A DNA stretch of 64,000 nt from contig JAEYLX010000038.1 in the NCBI GenBank assembly GCA_023407575.1, positions 37,396 to 101,395 on the forward strand, given 5' to 3'. A program made the translations under genes and the position numbers. The notes under the pieces were generated by a model, which saw nothing but the letters and a program-made list of their open reading frames with translations, searched no databases and was not told the DNA's origin. This document shows, one piece after another, positions 1-7,591 of this stretch; position 1 is the first letter of the stretch; the number at the start of each line of letters is the position of its first letter. Source of the DNA: Bacillota bacterium (GTDB lineage Bacteria > Bacillota > Clostridia > Lachnospirales > Lachnospiraceae).

Positions 1-60
1 TAATATTTCTTTCACGACTTCCAACTTCTCTGGTTTAATATACATTGTAATTTCTTTCAT
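1..60 (-). CDS. P-II-like nitrogen regulator, N-terminus only
   Basis: The frame opens at an ATG (complement of 58-60) behind a strong AAGGAGGA ribosome-binding site at 65-72 and runs off the left edge after 20 codons. The visible peptide, MKEITMYIKPEKLEVVKEIL, resembles the first beta strand and helix of P-II (GlnB/NifI) regulators, which sense 2-oxoglutarate and nucleotides and bind partner proteins. Only about a sixth of the usual ~110 residues is visible, so the family call rests on this N-terminus alone. A ferredoxin-like fold protein of another family is possible. Confidence 0.55.
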   Translation of the reverse strand, partial: MKEITMYIKPEKLEVVKEIL

Positions 61-112
61 GAAGTCCTCCTTATTTAAATACAGATTGTAATAGCTGTTG
101 GTACTGCAGATG

Positions 113-150
113 CAACAAAAGCGCTTAAGAGTCTTTGCTCTTAAACGCCT
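113..150 (-). terminator. Rho-independent terminator of the amidase-like gene
   Basis: On the minus strand GCGTTTAAGAG and CTCTTAAGCGC form an 11-bp stem (one G-T pair) with a 6-nt loop, followed by TTTTGTT. It lies about 85 nt past the stop of the amidase-like gene and before the P-II-like gene, so it separates the two transcripts. Confidence 0.7.
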
Positions 151-234
151 TTGTTTGATGTTTTATTATGAAATTTTTACTAACTTTACTAAATTAAAAC
201 GAATTATAACAGTACAAAGTAGTAATGTCAATAG

Positions 235-1077
235 CTAATTATGAGTTAATATTATGGTGTTATAGCCCGCATATTTTAAATCTCGCTCATAAAACGCTGT
301 TTCATCCAGATTTGAAAAGACTTCACTGTGTAAATCGAAGGTTTCTCCGATTTTACTAATCACAGTTGCTAAGCCTACTCTGGATAAATAATATTGCAGG
401 TCAACAGCTTCTTCATGATGCTGAAATCTTCCTATTAATACTTTATATTTACCGTCTGTATTAAATGCCTGGGTTTGTAATTGAAAGGTTTTTTTAATTC
501 CTTCAACAGTTGCATTAACCGATTCGTTATACTTTTCCTCTGTGGACGTTCCTTGTATATAAGGATATACTCCTGCAATTAAAAGCACCCTCGGAACATT
601 AAAATTGGCGTATTCTGAAATATCTCCTCCTGAGGTAATGACTCCTTTATTGCTGTATCCAACGGTTGCTAATTCGTTAATTATATTATGTGCTGCAGTT
701 GATGCCAGTTCATTCGGATCATATAAGATTACTTCCGCACCAGGTACTCCCTTTTGATTAAGAATAGTACTTCTATGAAGAGAGACCATTAAATCAGCTC
801 CTGATTCATTAACAATATTCCTGCGCTCATCATTTAAGACATTAGAATCATCCGTTCGTGTATAGACTACATCAAAGTTATTTTCAATTAACTTATTTCC
901 AACATCCTTGGCAAAAGCTAAATTTCTATCTTTTTCATACGCTCCTGCATAAGTTTCACCAAGATCTTCGCCTCCATGACCGGGGTCGAGGATAACCTTA
1001 ATCTTTCTATTCTCTAGTTGCAGTTGCTTAAGGTCTTTACAGCCACAGCCATGCTTGTCGTTATTCACTATATTCAC
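235..1077 (-). CDS. N-acetylmuramoyl-L-alanine amidase-fold protein (Amidase_3), catalytic Glu apparently absent
   Basis: The fold is that of zinc amidases that cut the MurNAc-L-Ala bond of peptidoglycan. DPGHGG gives zinc ligand His34, Glu48 is the second ligand (YEKDRNLAFA) and His101 in SLHRS the third. In active relatives the strand near residue 162 reads P-A-V-L-V-E-x-G-F; here it is PRVLLIAGVY, so Ile167 replaces the catalytic Glu. Residues ~210-280 form a SPOR-like repeat-binding tail. There is no signal peptide, so it may act inside the cell, in the mother cell or as a binding protein. The first GTG lies only 2-3 nt after GGAG; a second GTG at 1068 is better spaced and may be the real start. 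Confidence 0.75.
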   Translation of the reverse strand: MNIVNNDKHGCGCKDLKQLQLENRKIKVILDPGHGGEDLGETYAGAYEKDRNLAFAKDVGNKLIENNFDVVYTRTDDSNVLNDERRNIVNESGADLMVSLHRSTILNQKGVPGAEVILYDPNELASTAAHNIINELATVGYSNKGVITSGGDISEYANFNVPRVLLIAGVYPYIQGTSTEEKYNESVNATVEGIKKTFQLQTQAFNTDGKYKVLIGRFQHHEEAVDLQYYLSRVGLATVISKIGETFDLHSEVFSNLDETAFYERDLKYAGYNTIILTHN

Positions 1078-1183
1078 TTCTCCAGATCATAGAAGTTATG
1101 TTACTTTAATATATGAGAGATACTAGAATTTGAAACCTGTCTCAAAACAAAGTAAAAGTAAACCTGGCTTCCACTAAGTATGG

Positions 1184-1224
1184 GCAAAAAAACGGCAACC
1201 AAGGTAATTTTCCTGTGGTTGCCG
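1184..1224 (-). terminator. Terminator of metY
   Basis: The minus strand has the stem CGGCAACCA/TGGTTGCCG followed by seven T residues (complement of 1186-1192). It sits 36 nt downstream of the metY stop. This is a canonical intrinsic terminator. Confidence 0.85.
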
Positions 1225-1259
1225 CAAAACAACTTTTTACTTCATAGGTAGGTATGATT

Positions 1260-2543
1260 TTACTCAAATGCCTGTGCTAAATCCTCTAAAATATCATCAA
1301 TATGCTCTGTACCTATGGAAAGACGAATAGAATTTGGCTTAATGCCAGAAGCTTCTAATTCCTCAGCATTCATTTGTGAATGTGTTGTACTTGCTGGATG
1401 AATAACTAAGGATTTTACATCTGCAACATTAGCTAACAAGGAGAAAATCTTTAGCTTATCAATAAAGTTCTTTGCAACGGTTGCATCTCCTTTTATTTCA
1501 AAGGTAAAGATGGAGCTGCCACCATTGGGGAAATATCTTTCATAAAGCTCATGATAAGGATTATCTGCCAATACAGGATGATTGACTTTTTCCACCTGCG
1601 GATGATTTTGAAGGAATTCAACAACTTTTAAGGAATTTGAAACATGACGTTCTACACGAAGAGAAAGTGTTTCAAGTCCTTGTAGGAACAGGAAGGAATG
1701 GAAGGGACTAATAGTGGAACCGGTATCTCTCATTAAAGTTACACGAATTTTAATAATGTAAGCTAAAGCACCAACAGCTTTTGTAAACTGTACTCCGTGA
1801 TAGCTGTCGTTTGGTTCGGTAAGCGAAGGGAACTTACCGGAACCCTCCCAATCAAATTTACCACCATCAATAATGACACCACCAATGGAGGTTCCATGAC
1901 CACCAATAAACTTGGTAGCTGAATGAATTACCACATCAGCACCGTATTCAATTGGACGAAGTAAATAAGGGGTTGCAAAGGTATTATCAACAATCAAAGG
2001 AATTTTGTTGTTGTGTGCTATTTCGGCTACCTTTTCAATGTCTATGATATTAGAATTAGGATTACCTAAGCTTTCTATAAAAATTGCTTTTGTGTTTGGC
2101 TTAATCGCTTTTTCAAAGTTAGAAAGGTCGTCTGGGTCAACAAAGGTTGTTGTGATTCCAAAGTCAGGCAACGTATGTGCAAACAGATTATAAGTTCCAC
2201 CATAAATTGTCTGTGCAGATACAATATGGTCACCTGCGTGTGCAATATTTTGAATTGCATATGTAACAGCTGCGGAACCAGATGAAGTTGCAAGTGCTGC
2301 AACACCGCCTTCGAGAGCTGCAATTCTTTGCTCAAAAACATCGGAGGTAGGGTTCATTAATCTAGTATAGATATTACCACCTTCACTTAGATTAAATCTA
2401 CCTGCTGCTTGAGCACAGTTGTCAAATACATAGGAAGTGGTTTGATAAATTGGTACACAACGTGCACCTGTAGCACTATCTGGATTTTCCTGTCCTGCAT
2501 GTAACTGTAAAGTTTCAAAACGTAATTTCTTTTCTACTGACAT
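1260..2543 (-). CDS. metY: O-acetylhomoserine aminocarboxypropyltransferase / sulfhydrylase (MetY)
   Basis: This is a cytosolic PLP enzyme of the Cys/Met metabolism family that makes homocysteine (or methionine) from O-acetylhomoserine and sulfide or methanethiol. At 427 residues it has the length of MetY, not of the ~380-residue MetB/MetC enzymes, and it contains the MetY-type insert around residues 225-270. The PLP lysine is Lys211 in HSATKFIGGHG. The N-terminus (LRFETLQLHAGQ) is typical. The gene is monocistronic, with its own promoter at 2623-2651 and a terminator. I looked for an S-box (SAM) leader in the 73-nt 5' UTR and saw none. Confidence 0.92.
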   Translation of the reverse strand: MSVEKKLRFETLQLHAGQENPDSATGARCVPIYQTTSYVFDNCAQAAGRFNLSEGGNIYTRLMNPTSDVFEQRIAALEGGVAALATSSGSAAVTYAIQNIAHAGDHIVSAQTIYGGTYNLFAHTLPDFGITTTFVDPDDLSNFEKAIKPNTKAIFIESLGNPNSNIIDIEKVAEIAHNNKIPLIVDNTFATPYLLRPIEYGADVVIHSATKFIGGHGTSIGGVIIDGGKFDWEGSGKFPSLTEPNDSYHGVQFTKAVGALAYIIKIRVTLMRDTGSTISPFHSFLFLQGLETLSLRVERHVSNSLKVVEFLQNHPQVEKVNHPVLADNPYHELYERYFPNGGSSIFTFEIKGDATVAKNFIDKLKIFSLLANVADVKSLVIHPASTTHSQMNAEELEASGIKPNSIRLSIGTEHIDDILEDLAQAFE

Positions 2544-2610
2544 ATCATTTCCTCCTTTATTTCACTCATTTTCACCAAACATATTATGCATATATTTCAT
2601 ATCTATTTAC

Positions 2611-2651
2611 TATGATAAAATTATCATATTAAACCAAATTTTGTTTGTCAA
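2611..2651 (-). promoter_or_regulatory. metY promoter with dyad operator over the -10
   Basis: On the minus strand TTGACA (complement of 2646-2651) is followed by a 17-bp spacer and TATGAT (2623-2628). Overlapping the -10 is a perfect dyad, TATGATAA-aa-TTATCATA (2611-2628), covering roughly -12 to +6. This placement is typical of a repressor site. The predicted 5' UTR is about 73 nt. Confidence 0.65.
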
Positions 2652-2699
2652 GTAATTTGTAAAAGTTTTGCTTAAATTATAAATATTTATATTTAAGGA

Positions 2700-2740
2700 T
2701 ATGCCTGCTTAAGCAGTTTCATGTAGCTTAAGCAGGCATA
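2700..2740. repeat. Perfect 15-bp inverted repeat downstream of the DMT gene
   Basis: TATGCCTGCTTAAGC and its exact complement are separated by 11 nt. Neither side carries a clear T-run, so it is either a weak terminator or 3' stabilising hairpin of the DMT gene, or a protein-binding dyad upstream of the metY promoter. Confidence 0.55.
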
Positions 2741-2781
2741 TAAAGTGTCCGCAGTTAGAATTAAACCTGGTTTTCTTAATA

Positions 2782-3696
2782 TTAAGCTTCAAAGATTTCC
2801 TCGTCTATCTCTTTCGCTTTCTTTGTAATTTTTAAGAAACTAAATTTGGTTTCGGATAAAATTACTGCGATAAAGATGAGGGAAAAGCCAATTAATAATC
2901 GGGTCGTGACTTTTTCGTGATAGAATATAACGGAGAATAGTACTCCAAAAACAGCTTCTAGACTAAGAATAATGGAAGCAGCAGATGGATTTGTGTACTT
3001 TTGACCTACATTTTGCAATAAGATCGCTACTGCTGTTGCAAACACAGCCAGATATAGTAGGGAACTGATACTTCCTGCTGTCCATACGGTAGGCACATCC
3101 TCGAATAAAAAAGTAATAATCCAGGAAAAAACTCCAGCAAAAGCAAATTGTAAAATTGTTAGGACAATGGGATCTCTATCTCTTCCCAGCTTAGCAATTG
3201 AAACCACATGAAGGGCATAAAAGATACCTGATATAAGGGTCAATGAATCTCCCATACGAATGGAGAATCCACCCTCCAAGGAGACAAATCCAATACCTGC
3301 AATGGTGATAAAGGCGGCAGCAATTTGGTGAATATTTGGTTTCTTCTTATCAACTGCCCAGAAAAAGAAAGGTACCAATACGCAATAAACTGCTGTTAAA
3401 AAAGCATTTTTACCAGGTGTAGTATCTGTAATACCTATGGTCTGTAAACTATACCCAAGAAAGAGGCATGCACCAATGCATACTCCTCTAAGAAGATAAT
3501 CCTTATTAATTACCAATAATCGTTTATAAAAAATCACTGCTAATAAGACGGCACCGATTGTAAAACGAAAGGCTAATAACATATGCGGTTGCATAACATC
3601 CATTGAATTCTTAACAATTAAAAACGAGGAACCCCATATAATTGCTGCAATAAACAGTGAAATCTTTGCAAGATTACTTTTGGTTGAATACTTCAC
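2782..3696 (-). CDS. EamA/DMT superfamily transporter
   Basis: The product is a ten-helix membrane protein with two EamA repeats (about residues 8-135 and 150-285), characteristic of drug/metabolite exporters of the RhaT/YdcZ type. The repeat-1 motif IIWGSSFLIVKNSM is recognisable. A longer frame exists upstream, but I place the start at a GTG (complement of 3694-3696), which gives MKYSTKSNLAK and sits 5 nt behind GGAGG. The substrate cannot be predicted; amino acids or metabolites are usual for the family. The gene appears monocistronic and the tail (KKAKEIDEE) is charged and cytosolic. Confidence 0.85.
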   Translation of the reverse strand: MKYSTKSNLAKISLFIAAIIWGSSFLIVKNSMDVMQPHMLLAFRFTIGAVLLAVIFYKRLLVINKDYLLRGVCIGACLFLGYSLQTIGITDTTPGKNAFLTAVYCVLVPFFFWAVDKKKPNIHQIAAAFITIAGIGFVSLEGGFSIRMGDSLTLISGIFYALHVVSIAKLGRDRDPIVLTILQFAFAGVFSWIITFLFEDVPTVWTAGSISSLLYLAVFATAVAILLQNVGQKYTNPSAASIILSLEAVFGVLFSVIFYHEKVTTRLLIGFSLIFIAVILSETKFSFLKITKKAKEIDEEIFEA

Positions 3697-3798
3697 TTGT
3701 ACCTCCAAGCCAACACTGACTAATGTATATTTATACAAATAAAAGTATTTTAATCAGCTCTGCTCATTCTATCATAGATTAATTAATCTATCAATCCC

Positions 3799-4560
3799 CT
3801 ATCTTCGAAATCCATTTCGATTTCTCATGTTATTCATGGAGGGATAAGGAGTGAATTCAGGTTCCGTTTTCTTGCTGGTAATTTCCTGACTTGATTGCTG
3901 AAAACAAAGGAACCAATCCAAGGAGTACATATTCTCATTAATCTTTTCAATACGTTCCGTGGCAGCATTGCAGGTTCCAGGTGGTGGTAAAATTACATCG
4001 TCTCCTGGGTACCAATTGGCTGGTGTGACCACCTTTTCAACATCAGTTTTCTGAAGTGCTGTTAACATTCGCTTTATTTCTTGAATATTGCGTCCAATTT
4101 CCGTGGGATAAAAAAGTACTGCCCTTATTGTTCCTTCCGGGTCTATAATATAAACCGCTCGAACAGCCTGTGTCTTACAAAGATTTGGATGAATCATACC
4201 ATATTTAGAGGCTATCTCCATTGTTATATCCGCAATTACCGGAAAGGTAATTTCCTGATGTTTCATGTCCTTCCAGGATAGTTCTTTAATTTTTCGTAAC
4301 CATGCAATGTGAGAATAATGGGAGTCAATCGACAAACCGATTAATCTAGTTCCCAAATCGTTAAACTCAGTTGCCATGGCTGCAAAGGTCATAAATTCAG
4401 TGGTACATACTGGGGTAAAGTCTGATTGATAACTAAATAAGACTACCCAACTTCCACGATAATCCTTTGGAAAATGGATATCCCCTTGGGTGGTAACCGC
4501 GTGAAATTCAGGTGCAAAATCTCCAATCATTGGGATGCCGGATAACTTAGGCTCTTCCAT
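3799..4560 (-). CDS. Peroxiredoxin, Prx6/1-Cys-like archaeal-bacterial type
   Basis: This is a cytosolic thiol peroxidase that reduces hydrogen peroxide or organic peroxides. The peroxidatic Cys52 lies in DFTPVCTTE. The long C-terminal dimerisation arm with NWYPGDDVILPPPGTC is diagnostic of the Prx6 subfamily, and Cys in that arm (near residues 197 and 218) could resolve the disulfide. About 30 polar residues follow (ending MNNMRNRNGFRR), an unusual low-complexity tail. The RBS GGAAAGGG lies 7 nt before the ATG and is part of a predicted hairpin. The preceding gene on the same strand is an Fe-S protein, which is compatible with an oxygen-defence unit. Confidence 0.9.
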   Translation of the reverse strand: MEEPKLSGIPMIGDFAPEFHAVTTQGDIHFPKDYRGSWVVLFSYQSDFTPVCTTEFMTFAAMATEFNDLGTRLIGLSIDSHYSHIAWLRKIKELSWKDMKHQEITFPVIADITMEIASKYGMIHPNLCKTQAVRAVYIIDPEGTIRAVLFYPTEIGRNIQEIKRMLTALQKTDVEKVVTPANWYPGDDVILPPPGTCNAATERIEKINENMYSLDWFLCFQQSSQEITSKKTEPEFTPYPSMNNMRNRNGFRR

Positions 4561-4565
4561 AAATA

Positions 4566-4635
4566 AACCCTTTCCTATCTTCCTTCCATATAAACTTATG
4601 TGAGTTTATACAAAGTGCTACTATAGAAAAGGGTT
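4566..4635 (-). promoter_or_regulatory. Structured leader that can mask the peroxiredoxin RBS
   Basis: The 82-nt gap between the Fe-S gene and prx is almost entirely foldable. The outer arms AACCCTTTTCTAT and ATAGGAAAGGGTT (13 bp, one G-T pair) include the prx Shine-Dalgarno sequence in the 3' arm. Inside them sits a perfect dyad, TATAAACT-6 nt-AGTTTATA (4589-4610). It could act as translational control, as a weak terminator of the upstream gene, or as an operator. Confidence 0.5.
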
Positions 4636-4642
4636 AAAATAA

Positions 4643-5422
4643 TTAATTTTCTGCTACGATACTACCTTCGGTACCAATTGTTATTACCTTCCAGGGTATA
4701 ATCTGTCCACTATTAATCATTGCAGTCTTTACTGCTTGAACGATACCGCCGCAGCAAGGAACTTCCATACGAATTACTGTGACACTCTTAATGTTGTTGG
4801 CACTAAGAATTTGAGTGAGTTTTACGGAATAATCCACCTCATCAAGTTTAGGACATCCGATTAATGTAATCTTATTCTTCATAAACTGATGGAAATTGCC
4901 ATGTGCATAGGCAGTACAGTCAGCTGCAATCAAGAGATCCGCTTGATTAAAATATGGTGCATTCGGTGGAACCAATTGTATCTGAACCGGCCATTGGCGA
5001 AGCATCGAAGCTGCCTCCACAGGAGCTGAAGCAACTGCTGCAGGAGCTGCTGGTTGTTCATTTTGTCTTGAGATATTCATAACTCTGGAGCCTGGGCATC
5101 CCCCAAAAGGTGGCATTGGTTGTTTTGGAGCAAGTGATTTGTCTGCCTTTGTGGCTTGCTCCTGAATTTCTTTTAACCTTTTGCTTTCAGCAATATTACG
5201 ATTTACTTCTTCTTCATTATATTCTAAGGCTTCTCTCTCCTCAAAGGTAATCGCATTGGTCGGGCACACAGGAAGACAGTTACCAAGCCCATCACAATAA
5301 TCATCACGTAATAACTTTGCTTTCCCATTTACAATTCCAATTGCTGATTCGTGACAGGCATTCACACATAAAGCACAACCATCACATAAGGCTTCATTTA
5401 TTTTTATTATTTTTCTAATCAT
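4643..5422 (-). CDS. 4Fe-4S dicluster-type iron-sulfur protein
   Basis: The N-terminal ~65 residues are a ferredoxin domain with Cys13-x2-Cys16-x2-Cys19-x3-Cys23 and a second set (YCDGLGNCLPVCPT) whose spacing is wider than the classical CxxCxxCxxxC. A charged linker and a Pro/Ala-rich segment (~residues 95-140, including FGGCPGSR) follow. The C-terminal domain is alpha/beta with more cysteines (IAADCTAY, LIGCPKLD, EVPCCGG). Similar architectures are annotated as 4Fe-4S binding proteins in clostridia, with redox or coenzyme roles unproven. The RBS GGGAGGTAG precedes the ATG. No electron partner lies next to it. Confidence 0.75.
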   Translation of the reverse strand: MIRKIIKINEALCDGCALCVNACHESAIGIVNGKAKLLRDDYCDGLGNCLPVCPTNAITFEEREALEYNEEEVNRNIAESKRLKEIQEQATKADKSLAPKQPMPPFGGCPGSRVMNISRQNEQPAAPAAVASAPVEAASMLRQWPVQIQLVPPNAPYFNQADLLIAADCTAYAHGNFHQFMKNKITLIGCPKLDEVDYSVKLTQILSANNIKSVTVIRMEVPCCGGIVQAVKTAMINSGQIIPWKVITIGTEGSIVAEN

Positions 5423-5589
5423 AAGCTACCTCCCAATTAAGTACATTAATTTTATCTGTAAAATCTATTGAATTGATCATACCTTAAACTAAAATGAAAT
5501 GATGTAGCTATGGCTACATTTTATACTTTGTTTTTCACCTTTTTCTGTATTTTCATTTTTATTAAAACAATGACACCTTTCATATGCTT

Positions 5590-5624
5590 AGAAAACGGGT
5601 AGACCAGTATCTACCGGCTACCCG
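5590..5624 (-). terminator. Terminator of the thymidine kinase transcript
   Basis: The minus strand shows CGGGTAG...CTACCCG extended by CCGG/CTGG, followed by TTTTCT. It lies about 50 nt downstream of the tdk stop. Confidence 0.75.
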
Positions 5625-5675
5625 AAATTTTCAATATTCATTAATTATATATATCACAATTCACATTTTTACTAT

Positions 5676-6254
5676 TTAATTATCTTTCTTTTGTCCCTGA
5701 ATATAGCAAGGATAGCACATGGCAGTATATTTATCGTTTCCACCAATCATAATCTGCTCGCCTTTTGTAATGATATTACCATGTTCATCAAGTCTTACAT
5801 TCACAGTAGCTTTTCTACCGCAGGAACAAATTGTTTTTATTTCAGTAATGGAATCTGCAATTTCCATTAATCTCTTACTACCGGGAAACATTTTAGTTCT
5901 AAAATCCGCCCGAAGTCCGAAACAAAGTACAGGTATATTGTGATCAATTACAAGCATTGCCAATTCATTTACTTGATCTTCTGAAAGAAACTGACTTTCA
6001 TCTACAATAATTACATCCACTTTTTCTGGTAAATGAAGAAAAGATTCCAGTACGCTCTCATTGGAAGGAAGTACATATGCTTTCGCCGAAAGTCCTGCCC
6101 GAGAGGCCAGCACTCCTTCGCTCTCCCTATTATCAATCTCCGGTTTAATCAGCCAAACTTTCATACCACGTTCTTCATAATTAAATTTCGTAATTAACGC
6201 CTGTGCTGTTTTGGAACTTCCCATAACACCGTATTTAAAATACAATTTTGCCAT
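5676..6254 (-). CDS. tdk: Thymidine kinase (type II)
   Basis: This enzyme phosphorylates thymidine to dTMP with ATP (pyrimidine salvage, cytosol). The N-terminus MAKLYFKYGVMGSSKT holds the P-loop (residues 9-16), VIIVDESQFL is the Walker B/DExQ segment, and the lid has two zinc cysteine pairs (CSCG and CYPC). The start is the ATG at 6254; an upstream in-frame ATG would add 36 residues with no homology to the family. The RBS is GAGG, 10 nt upstream. At 192 residues the length is typical. Confidence 0.92.
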   Translation of the reverse strand: MAKLYFKYGVMGSSKTAQALITKFNYEERGMKVWLIKPEIDNRESEGVLASRAGLSAKAYVLPSNESVLESFLHLPEKVDVIIVDESQFLSEDQVNELAMLVIDHNIPVLCFGLRADFRTKMFPGSKRLMEIADSITEIKTICSCGRKATVNVRLDEHGNIITKGEQIMIGGNDKYTAMCYPCYIQGQKKDN

Positions 6255-6392
6255 TATCCCATACCTCTGTCTTATAAAGTCCCCGTTGCCGGAGCTTTTA
6301 TCTTTTGGATTATAGTATCTAATCCCACAGAAAATAATATCATAAATAGACCAGTTATTCAAGGATACTTGCTATCAATATTCTCGATTATA

Positions 6393-6884
6393 TTACAAAA
6401 ACTTCTTCAACCTCTTTACAATCATTGCTCCAAGAACGCCTATTACAGCACCGCTGGCAATACCAAGAACCATTAACACAGGCAGATAACTGACTACATT
6501 TACTGTTCCTAGTACAAAAATAGCTGCGATGATTTGTCCTACATTATGAGATATTCCACCTACGATACTGACACCTAACAAGCTAAATGCTTTACTTTTC
6601 TTAAATAAGACCATTAAGACATAACTTAGTAATCCACCGGCTAAGCTTAAAATAAATGCCACTGAGTTACCATAGGTAAATCCAGTTAATACAATACGAA
6701 GCAGGGACAAGGAAAGAGCTTCCTTGGTACCCATGGTATAAAGTGCTGTGATAACCACAAGGTTGGCTAAGCCTATTTTAGCTCCAGGGAAAGGAATTGG
6801 AATTGGAAATAATCTTTCTATATAACTTAATATAAAGGCAAGAGCTACAAGTAGCCCATAAGTGGCGATTTTCTTTGTATTCAT
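6393..6884 (-). CDS. Gx transporter family protein (heptaprenyl diphosphate synthase component I-like)
   Basis: The product is an integral membrane protein of about five helices, PF07456-like. It has the conserved N-terminal segment SYIERLFPIPIPFPGAKIGLANL and a Gly-rich GGISHNVGQ motif. The older name 'heptaprenyl diphosphate synthase component I' is probably misleading; members are S-component-like transporters often found beside NusG-II and ApbE genes. It follows the NusG-II gene by 23 nt on the same strand, so the two are cotranscribed. From context a role in moving a flavin or redox precursor is possible, but this is inference. Confidence 0.8.
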   Translation of the reverse strand: MNTKKIATYGLLVALAFILSYIERLFPIPIPFPGAKIGLANLVVITALYTMGTKEALSLSLLRIVLTGFTYGNSVAFILSLAGGLLSYVLMVLFKKSKAFSLLGVSIVGGISHNVGQIIAAIFVLGTVNVVSYLPVLMVLGIASGAVIGVLGAMIVKRLKKFL

Positions 6885-6907
6885 GATTTTCTCCTAGCGT
6901 ATTTCAT

Positions 6908-7276
6908 TTAATTAGCAATAACGTCAATATCATTTTCTTCTTCGCTTATCACTTCTAAAACAACCATATTGGGAAGGCAAACGATGGTTTCGTGATTATA
7001 ATGGATATCATGCTGATTTACACAAAGTTTATCGGGGCAACTAGCATCAATCATATCGACCTGCTCATCTTTTATGCGAAAGGTATTAATTTGACCATTT
7101 GCACCTTCTATTGTATATTCTCCGTCCTGACTTAAATCATAGGTATCTGTAATAACACCGTCTACTTTAACAACGACCTGTCCCCCTTCTTCCTTGTTCA
7201 GTTGAAAAAAGCCATAGACTCCTAAACAAAGCAGTAACAGTATTCCAATTAATATAAGATCATTTCTCTTAATCAC
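6908..7276 (-). CDS. NusG domain II-containing membrane-anchored protein
   Basis: One N-terminal helix (about residues 8-23) is followed by a small extracytoplasmic beta domain of the NusG_II family (PF07009). It carries the characteristic motif DASCPDKLCVNQ and a later Cys in IVCLPNMVVLEV. The three cysteines may form a disulfide or bind a cofactor. I place the start at the GTG at 7276, 5 nt behind GGAGG; the longer frame begins with a TTG inside the ribosome-binding site. It is first in a two-gene transcript with the Gx transporter, divergent from apbE. The function is not established. Confidence 0.8.
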   Translation of the reverse strand: MIKRNDLILIGILLLLCLGVYGFFQLNKEEGGQVVVKVDGVITDTYDLSQDGEYTIEGANGQINTFRIKDEQVDMIDASCPDKLCVNQHDIHYNHETIVCLPNMVVLEVISEEENDIDVIAN

Positions 7277-7372
7277 TTTATCCTCCAATATTGGCTTTCT
7301 TGCACATACATTGACTTACAATCCCACCAGTCGTTCTACCCTAAAATTATGTAACATTAAATCAATAGGACA

Positions 7373-7401
7373 ATCTTAAACTCCTGTGAAACAAATGTCA
7401 A
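7373..7401 (-). promoter_or_regulatory. Promoter of the NusG-II/Gx operon
   Basis: On the minus strand TTGACA (7396-7401), a 17-bp spacer and TAAGAT (7373-7378) are present. The -35 is part of TTCTTGACA, which is repeated exactly in the divergent apbE promoter. The predicted 5' UTR is about 90 nt. Confidence 0.65.
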
Positions 7402-7446
7402 GAACAAGCCAACTAAGAATTTCGAAAACATCTACCTTACTAATTC

Positions 7447-7475
7447 TTGACAGAAATACGTATCTTCTTTAAAAT
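7447..7475 (+). promoter_or_regulatory. apbE promoter
   Basis: TTGACA (7447-7452), a 17-bp spacer and TAAAAT (7470-7475) form a near-consensus SigA promoter about 110 nt before the apbE ATG. The -35 is embedded in TTCTTGACA, the mirror of the divergent promoter. The 315-bp gap holds these two promoters and nothing else I recognise. Confidence 0.65.
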
Positions 7476-7591
7476 AGAGCAAGAAAATGATATAAATAAA
7501 TGGAATATTATAAAGGTAAACTAACAACTACTTTTGTATGAACATAGAATTATAGTCAAACCTATAGATATCATTAACAGGAGCAAACATA

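Noticed and set aside
2544..2622. Possible SAM (S-box) riboswitch before metY
   Set aside because: The 5' UTR is only about 73 nt, and neither the S-box core nor a terminator is present.
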